Assembly: GCF_001593285.1 (NCBI RefSeq)
Contig: NZ_CP012529.1
Coordinates: 3,162,001 to 3,226,000, forward strand
Length of the DNA stretch: 64,000 nt
Direction of reading: 5' to 3'
From: Psychrobacter sp. P2G3
GTDB taxonomy: Bacteria > Pseudomonadota > Gammaproteobacteria > Pseudomonadales > Moraxellaceae
The notes below the pieces were generated by a model. The model did no database searches and had not been told where the DNA came from. It saw only the letters and a program-made list of their open reading frames with translations. Within the stretch, counting starts at the first letter, position 1. The number at the start of each line of letters is the position of its first letter. A program made the translations under genes and the position numbers. Below are positions 18,254-28,067 of this stretch, piece after piece.

Positions 18254-21061
18254 TTACGCAGCGTCTTTGCTGTCAGTAGCGAGCTGGCGTAGGACATAGT
18301 GCAATACACCGCCATGACGCACGTATTCACGCTCTTTTGGCGTCTGCAGACCGACATTCACTTCAAACACTTCTTCTGAACCATCGGCACGAGTAGCAGT
18401 GACTTTGGCGGTTTTGCTCTCGCCATTGTCCAGCCCTGTAATACTAATGACTTCTGAACCATCAAGCTTGTAAGTATCAGCATTCTCGCCATCTTTAAAG
18501 GTCAATGGCAATACGCCCATGCCCACTAAGTTTGAACGGTGAATACGCTCGAACGAGGTCGTCAGTACTGCTTTTACACCAAGCAAAATCGTACCTTTAG
18601 CTGCCCAGTCACGGCTAGAGCCAGAACCATACTCTGCACCGCCAAGTACTACTAGCGGACGCTTATCTTCTTTATACTTCATGGCTGCATCATAGATAGC
18701 CATTTCTTTGCCGTCTTGTAGCGTAGCTTTGTCGTCTTTGAAGTAATAAGTATAACCACCCTCTTTACCATCCATCATTGAGTTTTTGATACGGATGTTG
18801 GCAAAGGTACCACGAGTCATGACCGCGTCATTACCACGGCGCGAGCCATAGCTGTTAAAGTCAGCTTCCATTACACCGCGCTCTTGCAAGTACTTACCTG
18901 CTGGTGAGTCGGCATCGATGTTACCGGCTGGTGAGATATGGTCAGTAGTGATTGAATCACCGAATAAACCTAGGATACGCGCACCTTCGATATCTAAGAT
19001 ACCTTCTGGCTCCATGGTCATATCATCAAAGAACGGTGGGTTCTTAATGTAAGTAGATTCTTCACTCCATGGATACAGCTGGCTATCTGCTGAGCTAATA
19101 GCATTCCATGCTGCACTACCGTCAAATACTTCACCGTAGTTTTTGCGGAACATTTCAGCATCGATATTATTGGCAATCAGCTCGTTGATCTCTTCCGAGG
19201 TCGGCCAGATATCTTTTAAGAAGACATCATTACCCTCTAGGTCTTGACCTAGTGGATGCGTGGTCAAGTCAATATCGACCGTACCTGCTAGTGCATAAGC
19301 AACAACCAATGGCGGTGAAGCCAAGTAGCTCGCTTTCACATGTGAGTGGATACGACCCTCAAAGTTACGGTTACCTGATAGTACGGCTGCGGCAACCAAA
19401 TCACTTTCTTCGATAGCCTCTTCAATCGCATCTAACAGTGGACCTGAGTTACCGATACAAGTAGTACAACCATAACCGACCAGATAGAAACCTACTTTCT
19501 CAAGTTCATCCATTAGCTGAGACTTTTCAAGATAATCGGTAACAACTTTTGAGCCTGGTGCAAGAGAAGTTTTGACCCATGGTTTAGCGGTCAGCCCTTT
19601 AGCCGCTGCTTTTTTAGCGACTAAGCCTGCGCCAATCATAACGGCAGGGTTTGAAGTGTTGGTACAAGAGGTAATGGCCGCAATCACGACAGAACCATCA
19701 CGTAACTTATACTCTTTATCTTCGATTCTGATAGTACAAGAGGTGCTACCATCCGCGCAGAACGGATTCGGTTTGGCTGCTAACTTTTTAGCCTGCTCTT
19801 GCTTACCGCCTTCTTCGTCAAAACGCACCTTGGCTTCGACATCGACTTTACGACCCTTAGTCATCTCTTTTAAGGTCTCGCCAAATTTTTCGTGCATATC
19901 AGATAGATTGATACGCTGCTGCGGTAAGTTAGGACCAGCTAGTGCAGGTTGGACAGTACTGAGATCTAACTGCAAGTTGCTTGAATAAGTCGCCGCTTTA
20001 GTATCGGCATCATGCCACATGCCTTGCGCCTTGGCGTATTTTTCAACCAATTCAATTTGTGCTTCGTCACGACCTGATAGACGTAAATAATCAATCGCCA
20101 TTTGGTCAATTGGGAAAATACCACAAGTCGCACCATATTCTGGAGACATATTGGCAATAGTTGCTCGGTCAGCAAGTGGCATTTGGTGTAAGCCTTCACC
20201 GTAGAATTCAACGAACTTGCCAACTACTCCATGCTTACGCAACATCTCAACCACACGTAATACTAAGTCAGTTGCCGTAACGCCTTCAGTGAGTTTGCCC
20301 GTCAGCTCAAAACCAACGACTTGTGGAATCAGCATCGATGATGGTTGACCAAGCATCGCCGCTTCCGCTTCAATACCGCCAACACCCCAACCAAGTACAC
20401 CAATACCATTAATCATGGTGGTGTGACTGTCAGTACCAAATACCGTATCAGGATAAGCCGTCAGTTCACCGTCGACATCAGCAGCCATCACGACACGCGC
20501 TAGATACTCTAAGTTAACCTGATGCACGATACCCGTTGCTGGTGGTACAACGACGAAGTTTTCAAAAGCATTACGTCCCCAATGCAAGAACTCATAACGC
20601 TCATTGTTACGCTTAAATTCAATTTTTTCGTTCAAATCAAGCGAGTCTTCGCGACCATACACATCGACTTGCACCGAGTGGTCAACGACCAGCTCACTAG
20701 GAATGAACGGATTGATTTGCTCAGCTTTACCGCCAAGCTTGACCACCGCATCACGCATCGCTGCTAAATCGACGACCGATGGTACACCAGTGAAATCCTG
20801 CAGCACCACACGCGCTGGCATAAAGGCGATTTCTTTTGAGGCCTCTGCTTCTGCATCCCAGTTGGCAACCGCTTCGATATGGTTTTTGCCGACAGACTGC
20901 CCGCCATCTTCGTTACGTAATAGGTTTTCTAGTACTACCTTCATACAAAATGGTAGCTTGCTAATATTTTCATAAGTTTTGGTCAGCTCTGGCAAGCTGT
21001 AGTAGGCGTGCTCCTTGCCATCGACCGAAATGGTGTCTTTTACATTAAAGATATCACTCAT
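18254..21061 (-). CDS. acnA: Aconitate hydratase A
   Basis: AcnA interconverts citrate and isocitrate in the TCA cycle through a [4Fe-4S] cluster. The 935-residue protein is of the AcnA/IRP1 type. The three cluster cysteines are visible in ITSCTNTSNP and in YGCTTCIGNSGP. Other family segments include FGTDSHTTMINGIGVLGWGVGG and the C-terminal swivel domain with GSGSSRDWAAKG. The frame extends to an ATG at 21097, but the ATG at 21061 has AAGGAAG at good spacing and gives the usual N-terminus. It is slightly longer than E. coli AcnA (891). It stands alone; the upstream 290 nt carry strong inverted repeats. Confidence 0.96.
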   Translation of the reverse strand: MSDIFNVKDTISVDGKEHAYYSLPELTKTYENISKLPFCMKVVLENLLRNEDGGQSVGKNHIEAVANWDAEAEASKEIAFMPARVVLQDFTGVPSVVDLAAMRDAVVKLGGKAEQINPFIPSELVVDHSVQVDVYGREDSLDLNEKIEFKRNNERYEFLHWGRNAFENFVVVPPATGIVHQVNLEYLARVVMAADVDGELTAYPDTVFGTDSHTTMINGIGVLGWGVGGIEAEAAMLGQPSSMLIPQVVGFELTGKLTEGVTATDLVLRVVEMLRKHGVVGKFVEFYGEGLHQMPLADRATIANMSPEYGATCGIFPIDQMAIDYLRLSGRDEAQIELVEKYAKAQGMWHDADTKAATYSSNLQLDLSTVQPALAGPNLPQQRINLSDMHEKFGETLKEMTKGRKVDVEAKVRFDEEGGKQEQAKKLAAKPNPFCADGSTSCTIRIEDKEYKLRDGSVVIAAITSCTNTSNPAVMIGAGLVAKKAAAKGLTAKPWVKTSLAPGSKVVTDYLEKSQLMDELEKVGFYLVGYGCTTCIGNSGPLLDAIEEAIEESDLVAAAVLSGNRNFEGRIHSHVKASYLASPPLVVAYALAGTVDIDLTTHPLGQDLEGNDVFLKDIWPTSEEINELIANNIDAEMFRKNYGEVFDGSAAWNAISSADSQLYPWSEESTYIKNPPFFDDMTMEPEGILDIEGARILGLFGDSITTDHISPAGNIDADSPAGKYLQERGVMEADFNSYGSRRGNDAVMTRGTFANIRIKNSMMDGKEGGYTYYFKDDKATLQDGKEMAIYDAAMKYKEDKRPLVVLGGAEYGSGSSRDWAAKGTILLGVKAVLTTSFERIHRSNLVGMGVLPLTFKDGENADTYKLDGSEVISITGLDNGESKTAKVTATRADGSEEVFEVNVGLQTPKEREYVRHGGVLHYVLRQLATDSKDAA

Positions 21062-21190
21062 GGTAGCTTCCTTATCGTTGTTATAGATCCTGAGCATAAA
21101 CTATTATAAATTTATGCTTATGACTGGTGGCTAGATAGTTTATTTATTGTTTTATCAAAAATTATAATTTTATGGAACAGTCTGAATGAG

Positions 21191-21267
21191 CTAAAGATAT
21201 TAAGTATATCTTTAGGGTTAACAATATGTTCCTTTTACCATAACAAATATACGACGCTTTGTTAACC
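21191..21267. promoter_or_regulatory. Two inverted repeats upstream of acnA
   Basis: A perfect 10-bp stem with a 5-nt loop (CTAAAGATAT / ATATCTTTAG, 21191-21215) abuts a 9-bp inverted repeat with arms 34 nt apart (GGTTAACAA at 21216-21224 and TTGTTAACC at 21259-21267). They lie 130-206 nt before the acnA ATG and between two minus-strand genes. They may be a terminator or operator set for the upstream DUF3025 gene or for acnA. Confidence 0.45.
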
Positions 21268-21348
21268 GCCTAGACGTTATCAAATCGTGGCACAATCGTA
21301 ACCGCAACAGTAGCTTAGCGGTTTATTGGCAAGGTATGCCATCGCATG

Positions 21349-22383
21349 TCATTTTTTACGGCGGCGACCGCTGCGAAACACGTAGCTATCATCGTAAAAG
21401 CCAAGATTGGCATTCTCTGACCAAAAATGTGGTACGCCCAAAATAGGCAAGGGTGCAAGTTGACGTGGTGTAACCTTATCTTGTGATAATAAGTTATCCA
21501 TATGTTCGGCAACTGCATTATCCAAATATTGCATACGCTCAGATAGTGCCAAGGCGAAGAAATCTTGCGCTACATTTATCACGATACTATGGGCACATAG
21601 AGGTTTGCGTGGTTGTATTAATTGCTCAAGTAAGGCATGGCCAAAAATATAGACCGCCGCCTGAGAGTGACTATTAATTTGTTTTGGATCATCCCATTTC
21701 GAACGCGTACTTACCAGACTGCCCAGCCAATCAAAATCAATGAGCGCCTTGCCAATACTAAGGTCAGACGTAACTAACACTGCGCCATTTTCATCAAACA
21801 CAGTGATTGTATCGCGGACACGCCCTCGACTAGCGCCAATACCTTGCTGCTCAATCTCAAGCATATGATAATAGTTGAGCAAGGCTTTAGTCTTGGGAAA
21901 AGTTAGCCAAATACTGCCGTTAAATAAATCATGCAAGTTGTCACGCGTTGGAATACTGCCAGTCGTGGCAATAAAGCTTTCGTACGCTTCGCCTTCGGGT
22001 AACGCATCTTGTGAAACACATTTCAAGGTTTGCGCTTGGTTGTTATGCGCAGGCTTGGTCTGCGGCAAGTGCTGCTGTAAGTCGTTAGCCTGCTGTTGCA
22101 ATGCTGTATTTAAAACCTTAGCGATAATATCAGGCGTATTTTCTAGTTTATCTGTCTGAGCAGCCTCACTACAGCCACTTAGCTGAGTGATGGTTTTACT
22201 TATATAGCCTAACTGGTTTAAGTGACATAGCCATGGTGCTTGCCAGTTAATTTCTGCAAAGCTGTCATCGAGCCTGCTGTCGCATACAGACGGATTATTG
22301 ATGGACGCATCAAGAGTTGCATCAACAGGCGCATCAGAAGAAGAAGCGGAATAAGGTTTGACAGGTAAATCAGTGGCGGTCAT
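21349..22383 (-). CDS. DUF3025 family protein
   Basis: A soluble protein of about 344 residues matching the DUF3025 pattern: a central GSIPTRDNLHDLFNGSIWLTFPKTKALLN segment (part of it shown) and RDTITVFDENGAVL. Function is unknown in the family. The first 40 residues are low-complexity and rich in Ser, Asp and Ala. The C-terminus ends in a basic run (SGRRRKK). The frame opens at a GTG at 22389; the ATG at 22383 is the likelier start. It diverges from the YdjM-like gene across a 114-nt gap that probably holds both promoters. Confidence 0.8.
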   Translation of the reverse strand: MTATDLPVKPYSASSSDAPVDATLDASINNPSVCDSRLDDSFAEINWQAPWLCHLNQLGYISKTITQLSGCSEAAQTDKLENTPDIIAKVLNTALQQQANDLQQHLPQTKPAHNNQAQTLKCVSQDALPEGEAYESFIATTGSIPTRDNLHDLFNGSIWLTFPKTKALLNYYHMLEIEQQGIGASRGRVRDTITVFDENGAVLVTSDLSIGKALIDFDWLGSLVSTRSKWDDPKQINSHSQAAVYIFGHALLEQLIQPRKPLCAHSIVINVAQDFFALALSERMQYLDNAVAEHMDNLLSQDKVTPRQLAPLPILGVPHFWSENANLGFYDDSYVFRSGRRRKK

Positions 22384-22497
22384 GTTCACTATCTCTATTA
22401 GACGACTGGCATGTCTATGGTATCATGGAGCGCTTTTTTACTGCTAGACGAGCGGCTCGAAATGAACGTTTCGCGCGCTATTTATTGATGAGTTTTT

Positions 22498-23214
22498 ATG
22501 GCAAATTTTAACACCCACTTAAATGTTGCATTCATGGTCAGTGGTACGCTTAGTTTGACGGTTTATAAAGCGGGACTGATTGATGACTCAGGGTTTTTGA
22601 TGTGCGTGGCGCTTGGCACCATTGGTGGGCTGCTACCTGATTTGGATTCTGATAACTCGACACCGATTAAGCTTGGGTTCAATATCACCTCCTTTATCTT
22701 TGCCTTTGGACTGGTGATGCATTGGCGCAGTGAGCTGAGTTTGCTGGCATTGATAGCATTATGGCTAGCGGGCTATGGTTTTATGCGTTACGTGGTGTTC
22801 ACTATTTTTACTAATATGACTGTGCATCGTGGTGTCATCCACTCCGTACCTTATATGGCTATATTGGGGCTTGGAATGACCTATGTCAGCTACGATATTT
22901 TAAACTTACCGTTAACGGTTAGCTGGTTTTACGGCTTGTTTTTATTCGGCGGTGCAATGGTACATTTGGCTTTGGATGAGTTATATAGCGTTAATTTATC
23001 AAATATGAAAATGAAGCGCTCATCGGGCACGGCGATGAAATTTTATCAGCATAAAGATAAATGGTGGTATCTGCTACTGTACGTCATCCTTGCGCTCTTG
23101 GTATATTTTGCACCACCGTTTGATGCATTTTGGCAGCAGCTACGTGACCCAGCACCTTGGGCACAGCTAAAAGTTGGCATCTTGCCAAAAATGTTGGAAA
23201 ACTGGCTGAATTAA
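22498..23214 (+). CDS. YdjM-like inner-membrane protein (metal-dependent hydrolase family)
   Basis: A 238-residue membrane protein resembling the YdjM/DUF457 family, often labelled membrane-bound metal-dependent hydrolase. Supporting features are the N-terminal NFNTHLNVAF, an acidic GLLPDLDSDNS motif, and MTVHRGVIHSVPY with two histidines that could bind metal. About six membrane helices are predicted. E. coli ydjM belongs to the SOS regulon; no LexA box was identified here. It is followed after 45 nt by the YchJ-like gene and may be co-transcribed with it. Confidence 0.75.
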   Translation: MANFNTHLNVAFMVSGTLSLTVYKAGLIDDSGFLMCVALGTIGGLLPDLDSDNSTPIKLGFNITSFIFAFGLVMHWRSELSLLALIALWLAGYGFMRYVVFTIFTNMTVHRGVIHSVPYMAILGLGMTYVSYDILNLPLTVSWFYGLFLFGGAMVHLALDELYSVNLSNMKMKRSSGTAMKFYQHKDKWWYLLLYVILALLVYFAPPFDAFWQQLRDPAPWAQLKVGILPKMLENWLN

Positions 23215-23259
23215 AATTCATAGAACCGCTAAAAATGTAAATAACAACTTGAGTAAATA

Positions 23260-23847
23260 ATGTCAATTTCCGCACAGACCTGCCCTTGCCAAATTAATCC
23301 GTCATCAGATGACATCAGCGCGCCCCTACCTTATAAGGATTGCTGTCAGCCTTATCACGATGGCATATGTAATAAAGAAGCTAATGAAGAAAATGATAAT
23401 GCAGACGGTATAAAAGCGGACACTGCTGAGCGATTAATGCGCACGCGTTATAGTGCCTTTGTATTGGTCAAGCCAGAATATATCGTCAAGACCACGCTAC
23501 CCGTGCAGCAAAACTTGTTGGATATCAAAGCGATTGAGTCTTGGGCAAAAGAGACAGATTGGGCAGGATTGGAAATCGTAGCGCACACGCCAAAACTCAG
23601 TAAACGGCATGCACAAGTTGAATTTAAGGCTTACTTCCATACAACAGATAGTGCGGCTGATAGTGTAGAAGAAATGATACAAGCGCATCATGAACTGTCT
23701 GCCTTTGTAAAAGTAAAAGACAAAGCGAATAATGATGCACGCTGGTACTTTTTAGATCCTACGGTCGCAATGACTCTCAGCCAAAAGCAACCGTGTATTT
23801 GTGGGTCTGGGGAGAAGTTTAAACGGTGTTGTAGGACGTATATTTAA
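23260..23847 (+). CDS. YchJ family protein with SEC-C motif
   Basis: A 195-residue protein of the YchJ/UPF0225 group. The N-terminus has the Cys-rich CPCQ..YKDCCQPYHDG pattern, the middle carries RLMRTRYSAFVL and the NTF2-like region, and the C-terminus ends in the SEC-C zinc-binding motif PCICGSGEKFKRCCR. SEC-C motifs bind zinc, and in SecA they contact SecB and the ribosome. The role of YchJ itself is not established. An insertion of charged residues follows the first motif (about 38-52). Likely in an operon with the YdjM-like gene. Confidence 0.88.
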   Translation: MSISAQTCPCQINPSSDDISAPLPYKDCCQPYHDGICNKEANEENDNADGIKADTAERLMRTRYSAFVLVKPEYIVKTTLPVQQNLLDIKAIESWAKETDWAGLEIVAHTPKLSKRHAQVEFKAYFHTTDSAADSVEEMIQAHHELSAFVKVKDKANNDARWYFLDPTVAMTLSQKQPCICGSGEKFKRCCRTYI

Positions 23848-23871
23848 TCAACATTAAATATTCGCCAACTC

Positions 23872-24795
23872 CTAAACACTCGCCCCAACCGACCGTGCAA
23901 TCGCAATCCCTTCATCAATCGTCAAAAACTTACGCTGACTTGGGCTGTCTTTATAAATGACGTCACCATCTTGGAATATCAGACATTCATTGACCGCTAA
24001 CTGTTGCCATTTTTCATTTTCAGTCAGTGGCACAGTCACTAGAATCGTCACTTTATCGGTGTCTGTGGTCACATCACCAAAATTAATCGCCAAATCATCA
24101 TCTGCCAATTTTGCCTCACCAAACGGTGCTTTACGCGTAAGATAAAACAATAAGCTGCCGGCATAAGCCATTTGCCATCGACCGTTTGATATAAGGCAAT
24201 TAAACAGACCGTTAGCAGATAAATAACGACATTGGGTGGTCAAAAAGTTAAACAGCGTTTGGTCATCAGGGCGGGTTTTAAAGCTGCTTTTAAGACGATT
24301 GACCAAATAACAAAATGCCATTTCAGAATCGGTTGAGCCGACTGGCTGGCAATGTGAAGCATTACCATTATCTTGCAGACGCTGACAGCGTTTAATAAAC
24401 TCGCTATTCATCTGTCCGTTATGAGCAAATACCCACTGCTCACCCCAGACTTCACGGACGAATGGATGCGTATTCGCTAGGCAATTCTGTCCTTGGGTAG
24501 CTTTACGAATATGAGCGATGACGTTCATGGCTTTGATTGGATAATTATTAACCAAGTCTGCAACTGGCGATAAGTGGCTTGGGCGATTGTCATGGAACAA
24601 GCGCAGTCCGGTTGAAGCATTGGCCGCGCCATCACCATTAAAGTTGCCGTTATTAAAACAGTCACTACGCTCAAAGAATGCAATACCAAAGCCATCCTCA
24701 TGACTGTCTGTCATGCCGCCGCGACGACGAAACCCTGCAAAGCTAAAACCGATATCGGTTGGAGTATTACAGTTCATTCCTAAAAGCTGACACAT
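23872..24795 (-). CDS. Class II glutamine amidotransferase (YafJ-like)
   Basis: The N-terminal MCQLLGMN supplies Cys2, the Ntn-type nucleophile once Met is removed. HIRKATQG, FAHNGQMN and GSTDSEMAF match class II glutamine amidotransferase active-site segments. At 307 residues it is a stand-alone glutaminase domain like E. coli YafJ, without a synthetase partner domain. The biological acceptor is unknown; related proteins act in ergothioneine-type and other pathways, but nothing nearby supports one. Its ATG directly follows the stop of the upstream DUF2007-like gene (TAAATG), so the two are translationally linked. Confidence 0.88.
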   Translation of the reverse strand: MCQLLGMNCNTPTDIGFSFAGFRRRGGMTDSHEDGFGIAFFERSDCFNNGNFNGDGAANASTGLRLFHDNRPSHLSPVADLVNNYPIKAMNVIAHIRKATQGQNCLANTHPFVREVWGEQWVFAHNGQMNSEFIKRCQRLQDNGNASHCQPVGSTDSEMAFCYLVNRLKSSFKTRPDDQTLFNFLTTQCRYLSANGLFNCLISNGRWQMAYAGSLLFYLTRKAPFGEAKLADDDLAINFGDVTTDTDKVTILVTVPLTENEKWQQLAVNECLIFQDGDVIYKDSPSQRKFLTIDEGIAIARSVGASV

Positions 24796-25161
24796 TTATA
24801 AGTTACCGCCGTTATCAGTTTGATTGTCTAAGCTATCTGGATTGTCTTGACTATTTTGAGTGCCTTGAGAGTCTTGATCAACCTGAGTATCTGATATGAT
24901 ACCAAGGTCTGTGTCGCTCATATTGTCTAGCAGCACTTCACCACTAGTATCTGTATCGATATTACTTAAGATATCCTGTGCTTGCGCCAAATCCTCATCT
25001 TGCACCCAAAGTACGATGCCAGAGTTCATACCCGGGATAGCGCTTAGCGGCTGCAAGGACACGGTAATGCCGTTATTACGTAGCAGGTTGGCGTGCAGCT
25101 CACCTTGCATATTGGTGTCGTAGCGCGCTAGTTTGTGCCAGTTGTCGACTTGATTGGTCAT
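24796..25161 (-). CDS. DUF2007-like putative signal-transducing protein
   Basis: A small acidic protein of 121 residues. The first 70 residues (WHKLARYDTNMQGELHANLL.. followed by IVLWVQDEDLAQAQDIL) match the ferredoxin-like DUF2007 pattern. The rest is a disordered Asp/Gln/Asn/Ser-rich tail with repeated DSQ/DNQ units. The frame opens at 25188, but the ATG at 25161 has AAAGGTGA upstream and is preferred. It sits 48 nt after thrB and is directly joined to the class II amidotransferase, making a three-gene minus-strand unit. Confidence 0.75.
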   Translation of the reverse strand: MTNQVDNWHKLARYDTNMQGELHANLLRNNGITVSLQPLSAIPGMNSGIVLWVQDEDLAQAQDILSNIDTDTSGEVLLDNMSDTDLGIISDTQVDQDSQGTQNSQDNPDSLDNQTDNGGNL

Positions 25162-25209
25162 GAAATCACCTTTAAGGTTTTGGTACATGAATAATTGAAC
25201 AAAAATGGC

Positions 25210-26370
25210 TTATGCTAATGCATCTAACTTGTATTCTTTGATTTCAAACTCGCTGTTAGACTTTAGATTTTCACGTGCTTGCTCAGCTTGCTTAATATTG
25301 CTAAAAATGCCAGCTATTTGATTGTCTTTACTGGCATTTAAACTAGTATTTAACAGCACAAAAACGATGTTTTGCGCTTTTTCTACATGCGACCAATGAT
25401 AAGCGGCAAGACGTTTCATTAGGTCAGGATTTTTGACCATGATGTTATCGCCAGTTCGCCCTTCGGTGCGATTGTAGTGAATGACGTTGAGACGTAATAG
25501 CCAAAAAATAACAGCCGCTTTTGCCAGCATAACAGGTAAAGCACGTTTTTCATCGTTATTAAGCGGACGTTTTGACTCGTAGCCTTGTAAAAAAGAAGTC
25601 ATCTTTTCACGGTCAAAGTGAACTCGCTCGCCTTGCTCTGCATCGCCCCAAGTAGTACAAAAGTCATTGATAGTAATAGCGATATCCATCACATAGTGCT
25701 CGACGCTGACTTCGGTAAAGTCTAACAACCCAGTCAGACGCTCTTCACCCTTCTGTAGATTCCATAGCGTATTATCCGCAAACATATCTAAATGACATAA
25801 GCCTTTTGGCAAGCTGGCAAGCGGTAATGTGCTATATGACTGCCAAATATCGCTCATTAGCTTGGCTTCGTCACCGGGCATAAACTGCATTTCACGATCG
25901 CGTACATCGCTCCATGGATATAAAGGTACGCCGTATTCTTGCGCAGGTTGCAGCGCTTGCAGGGTCTCATGCAGCATCGCCAAAGCGCCACCAATCTCAT
26001 GACACATGGCTTGCGTGGTTTGCTGTGGATGCGCGCCAGCCAGACAAGGCACCAAGGTAATCGCTTTATTATCATACTGAATGACATAGCATTTTTCTTC
26101 GCTATCAACCAATGATAACGGCGCAGCGACCGGTAATTTACCATCTAATTGATTTAAAATGACCGCCATTTTTTCGATGTCTTCTGGTGGACGCTCTTCA
26201 AATAAAGTAAATACGTAAGAGTGCGCGCCATCTACATCATCAGTTGTCTGAATAAACCAGTTAGAGTTTTTGATACCTTGGGTAATCGGAATGGCACGCA
26301 CGAAAGATACGCCAAAACTTTGGCAAAAGGCGGCAAACTGATCATTGGTTAACTGGGTATAGACGGACAT
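25210..26370 (-). CDS. thrB: Homoserine kinase, APH-fold type (ThrB2)
   Basis: Phosphorylates homoserine in threonine synthesis. This is the aminoglycoside-phosphotransferase-like form found in pseudomonads and Acinetobacter, not the GHMP-type enzyme of E. coli. The segment GIKNSNWFIQT binds nucleotide, HLDMFADN is the catalytic loop, and LDFTE supplies the metal-binding Asp. At 386 residues it is about 65-70 longer than usual. The extra part lies at the C-terminus, after the MKRLAAYHW helix, and looks like a small beta-alpha-beta unit. Its neighbours are not threonine genes. Confidence 0.88.
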   Translation of the reverse strand: MSVYTQLTNDQFAAFCQSFGVSFVRAIPITQGIKNSNWFIQTTDDVDGAHSYVFTLFEERPPEDIEKMAVILNQLDGKLPVAAPLSLVDSEEKCYVIQYDNKAITLVPCLAGAHPQQTTQAMCHEIGGALAMLHETLQALQPAQEYGVPLYPWSDVRDREMQFMPGDEAKLMSDIWQSYSTLPLASLPKGLCHLDMFADNTLWNLQKGEERLTGLLDFTEVSVEHYVMDIAITINDFCTTWGDAEQGERVHFDREKMTSFLQGYESKRPLNNDEKRALPVMLAKAAVIFWLLRLNVIHYNRTEGRTGDNIMVKNPDLMKRLAAYHWSHVEKAQNIVFVLLNTSLNASKDNQIAGIFSNIKQAEQARENLKSNSEFEIKEYKLDALA

Positions 26371-26560
26371 GACATCTCACTTTTGGCAATTAAATAAAAA
26401 GTTAAATAGGACGAATTTGGACGGTAATGACAGTAATTGTACCGCGCACGAGCAAACTATAATCAAAAGCGTAATAATCTTGCGAAAACCTGCCTGATAT
26501 GGCAGTGATTTTGCTAGACTAGCGCTTACAGAATGAATTGATTATAAGGTGAAAGACCCT

Positions 26561-27343
26561 ATGTTAGCAAAGCGTATCATTCCTTGTTTGGACGTTGATA
26601 ATGGACGCGTGGTCAAAGGCGTGCAGTTTGTCGATATTAAAGACGCAGGCGACCCAGTTGAAGTAGCGAAACGCTACAACGAACAAGGCGCTGATGAGAT
26701 TACCTTTTTGGACATTACAGCTACTAACGATGGGCGCGATACTACTTATCATACCGTTGAGCGTATGGCAGAAACGGTATTTGTGCCATTAACCGTCGGT
26801 GGCGGCGTGCGTAAAATCGCTGATATTCGCAATTTGCTCAATGCTGGCGCGGATAAAGTCGCGATTAATTCGGCAGCAGTGTTTACGCCTGAATTCGTCG
26901 GTGAGGCATCGCAGAAATTCGGCAATCAATGTATCGTTGTTGCTATCGATGCCAAACGCGTCGCTGACATTGAAGTTGATGGCATCATCATGCCGCGTTG
27001 GGAAATCTTTACCCATGGTGGTCGTAAGCCAACCGGTATTGATGCGGTTGCTTGGGCGAGCAAGATGGCTGAGCTGGGTGCTGGCGAACTACTAGTCACG
27101 TCAATGGATGGTGATGGCACCAAAAAAGGCTATGATTTAGCTCTGATGCGACAGATTACTAGCCGAGTGAATGTACCCGTTATCGCCTCAGGCGGTGTCG
27201 GTAATTTACAACATTTAGCAGAAGGCGTATTACAAGGCGGCGTAGATGCGGTACTCGCCGCCAGTATTTTTCACTTTGGTGAGTATACGGTTCAAGAAGC
27301 CAAAGAGTACATGGCAGCACAAGGTATACAGATGCGCCTGTAA
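26561..27343 (+). CDS. hisF: Imidazole glycerol phosphate synthase, cyclase subunit
   Basis: HisF forms imidazole glycerol phosphate and AICAR from PRFAR with ammonia from HisH. The TIM-barrel shows both catalytic aspartates, in [15 protein letters not shown] near the N-terminus and VVAIDAKR in the middle, plus the phosphate-binding segments GGGVR and ASGGVGNL. The frame opens at a GTG at 26549. The ATG at 26561, with AAGGTG ten bases upstream, matches the family N-terminus and gives 260 residues. No other his gene is adjacent, so hisF stands apart from a his operon. Divergent from thrB. Confidence 0.96.
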   Translation: MLAKRIIPCLDVDNGRVVKGVQFVDIKDAGDPVEVAKRYNEQGADEITFLDITATNDGRDTTYHTVERMAETVFVPLTVGGGVRKIADIRNLLNAGADKVAINSAAVFTPEFVGEASQKFGNQCIVVAIDAKRVADIEVDGIIMPRWEIFTHGGRKPTGIDAVAWASKMAELGAGELLVTSMDGDGTKKGYDLALMRQITSRVNVPVIASGGVGNLQHLAEGVLQGGVDAVLAASIFHFGEYTVQEAKEYMAAQGIQMRL

Positions 27344-27545
27344 TATTTGTAAAATATCAATGCATCTGCAAAAAATGTTATCATAGCGCTAACCACTTAT
27401 TTTCGTTCATTTAACTACTAGTTCATTTAATAATTAACTAGATAGTCGAACATATAGTCGACCAAGCTATTTGAACCAATAATTATATTTAGCTACTAAC
27501 TTACTCCTATATTTTAATTAAACTTTATTAAGCAAAGGATTTTTT

Positions 27546-28067
27546 ATGTCGAATTTACAACAGCAACGCAATGACGTGACCCATATCGATGGCAACCTAC
27601 ACCAAAATGAAGATGCCCGTATTGGTATCGTCGTTGGTCGTTTTAATGGATTCGTCGTGGAGTCATTAGTTGATGGTGCAATTGATGCCCTACTCCGTCA
27701 TGGCGTATTGGGTAGCAATATTACCGTTATCCGTGTACCTGGTGCATTTGAATTACCATTGGTTGCCCAGCGCGCTGCTGAGTCAGATCGCTTTGACGCT
27801 ATCATTGCTTTAGGCGCGATTATTCGTGGCAGCACGCCGCATTTTGACTTTGTGGCTAGTGAATCTGCAAAAGGCTTAAGCAGTGTTGCTATTGATTATA
27901 ATATTCCAGTTGCCAATGGCGTATTGACGACGGATAGCATTGAGCAAGCTATTGAACGCTCTGGCACGAAAGCTGGTAATAAAGGCTCTGAAGCGGCGAT
28001 GGTTGTGCTAGAGATGATTGCGGTTCTATCACAGTTAGATATTGACGATGATAGTGATGACGCTTAA
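27546..28067 (+). CDS. ribH: 6,7-dimethyl-8-ribityllumazine synthase
   Basis: RibH condenses the ribityl-pyrimidine with dihydroxybutanone phosphate in riboflavin synthesis and forms icosahedral or decameric shells. The 173 residues contain [31 protein letters not shown] and [15 protein letters not shown], including the catalytic His. The N-terminal 20 residues and the acidic C-terminal tail are extra. AAAGGA sits six bases before the ATG. It begins the classic ribH-nusB-thiL-pgpA order, but a 263-nt gap with an inverted repeat (28155-28182) separates it from nusB. Confidence 0.96.
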   Translation: MSNLQQQRNDVTHIDGNLHQNEDARIGIVVGRFNGFVVESLVDGAIDALLRHGVLGSNITVIRVPGAFELPLVAQRAAESDRFDAIIALGAIIRGSTPHFDFVASESAKGLSSVAIDYNIPVANGVLTTDSIEQAIERSGTKAGNKGSEAAMVVLEMIAVLSQLDIDDDSDDA

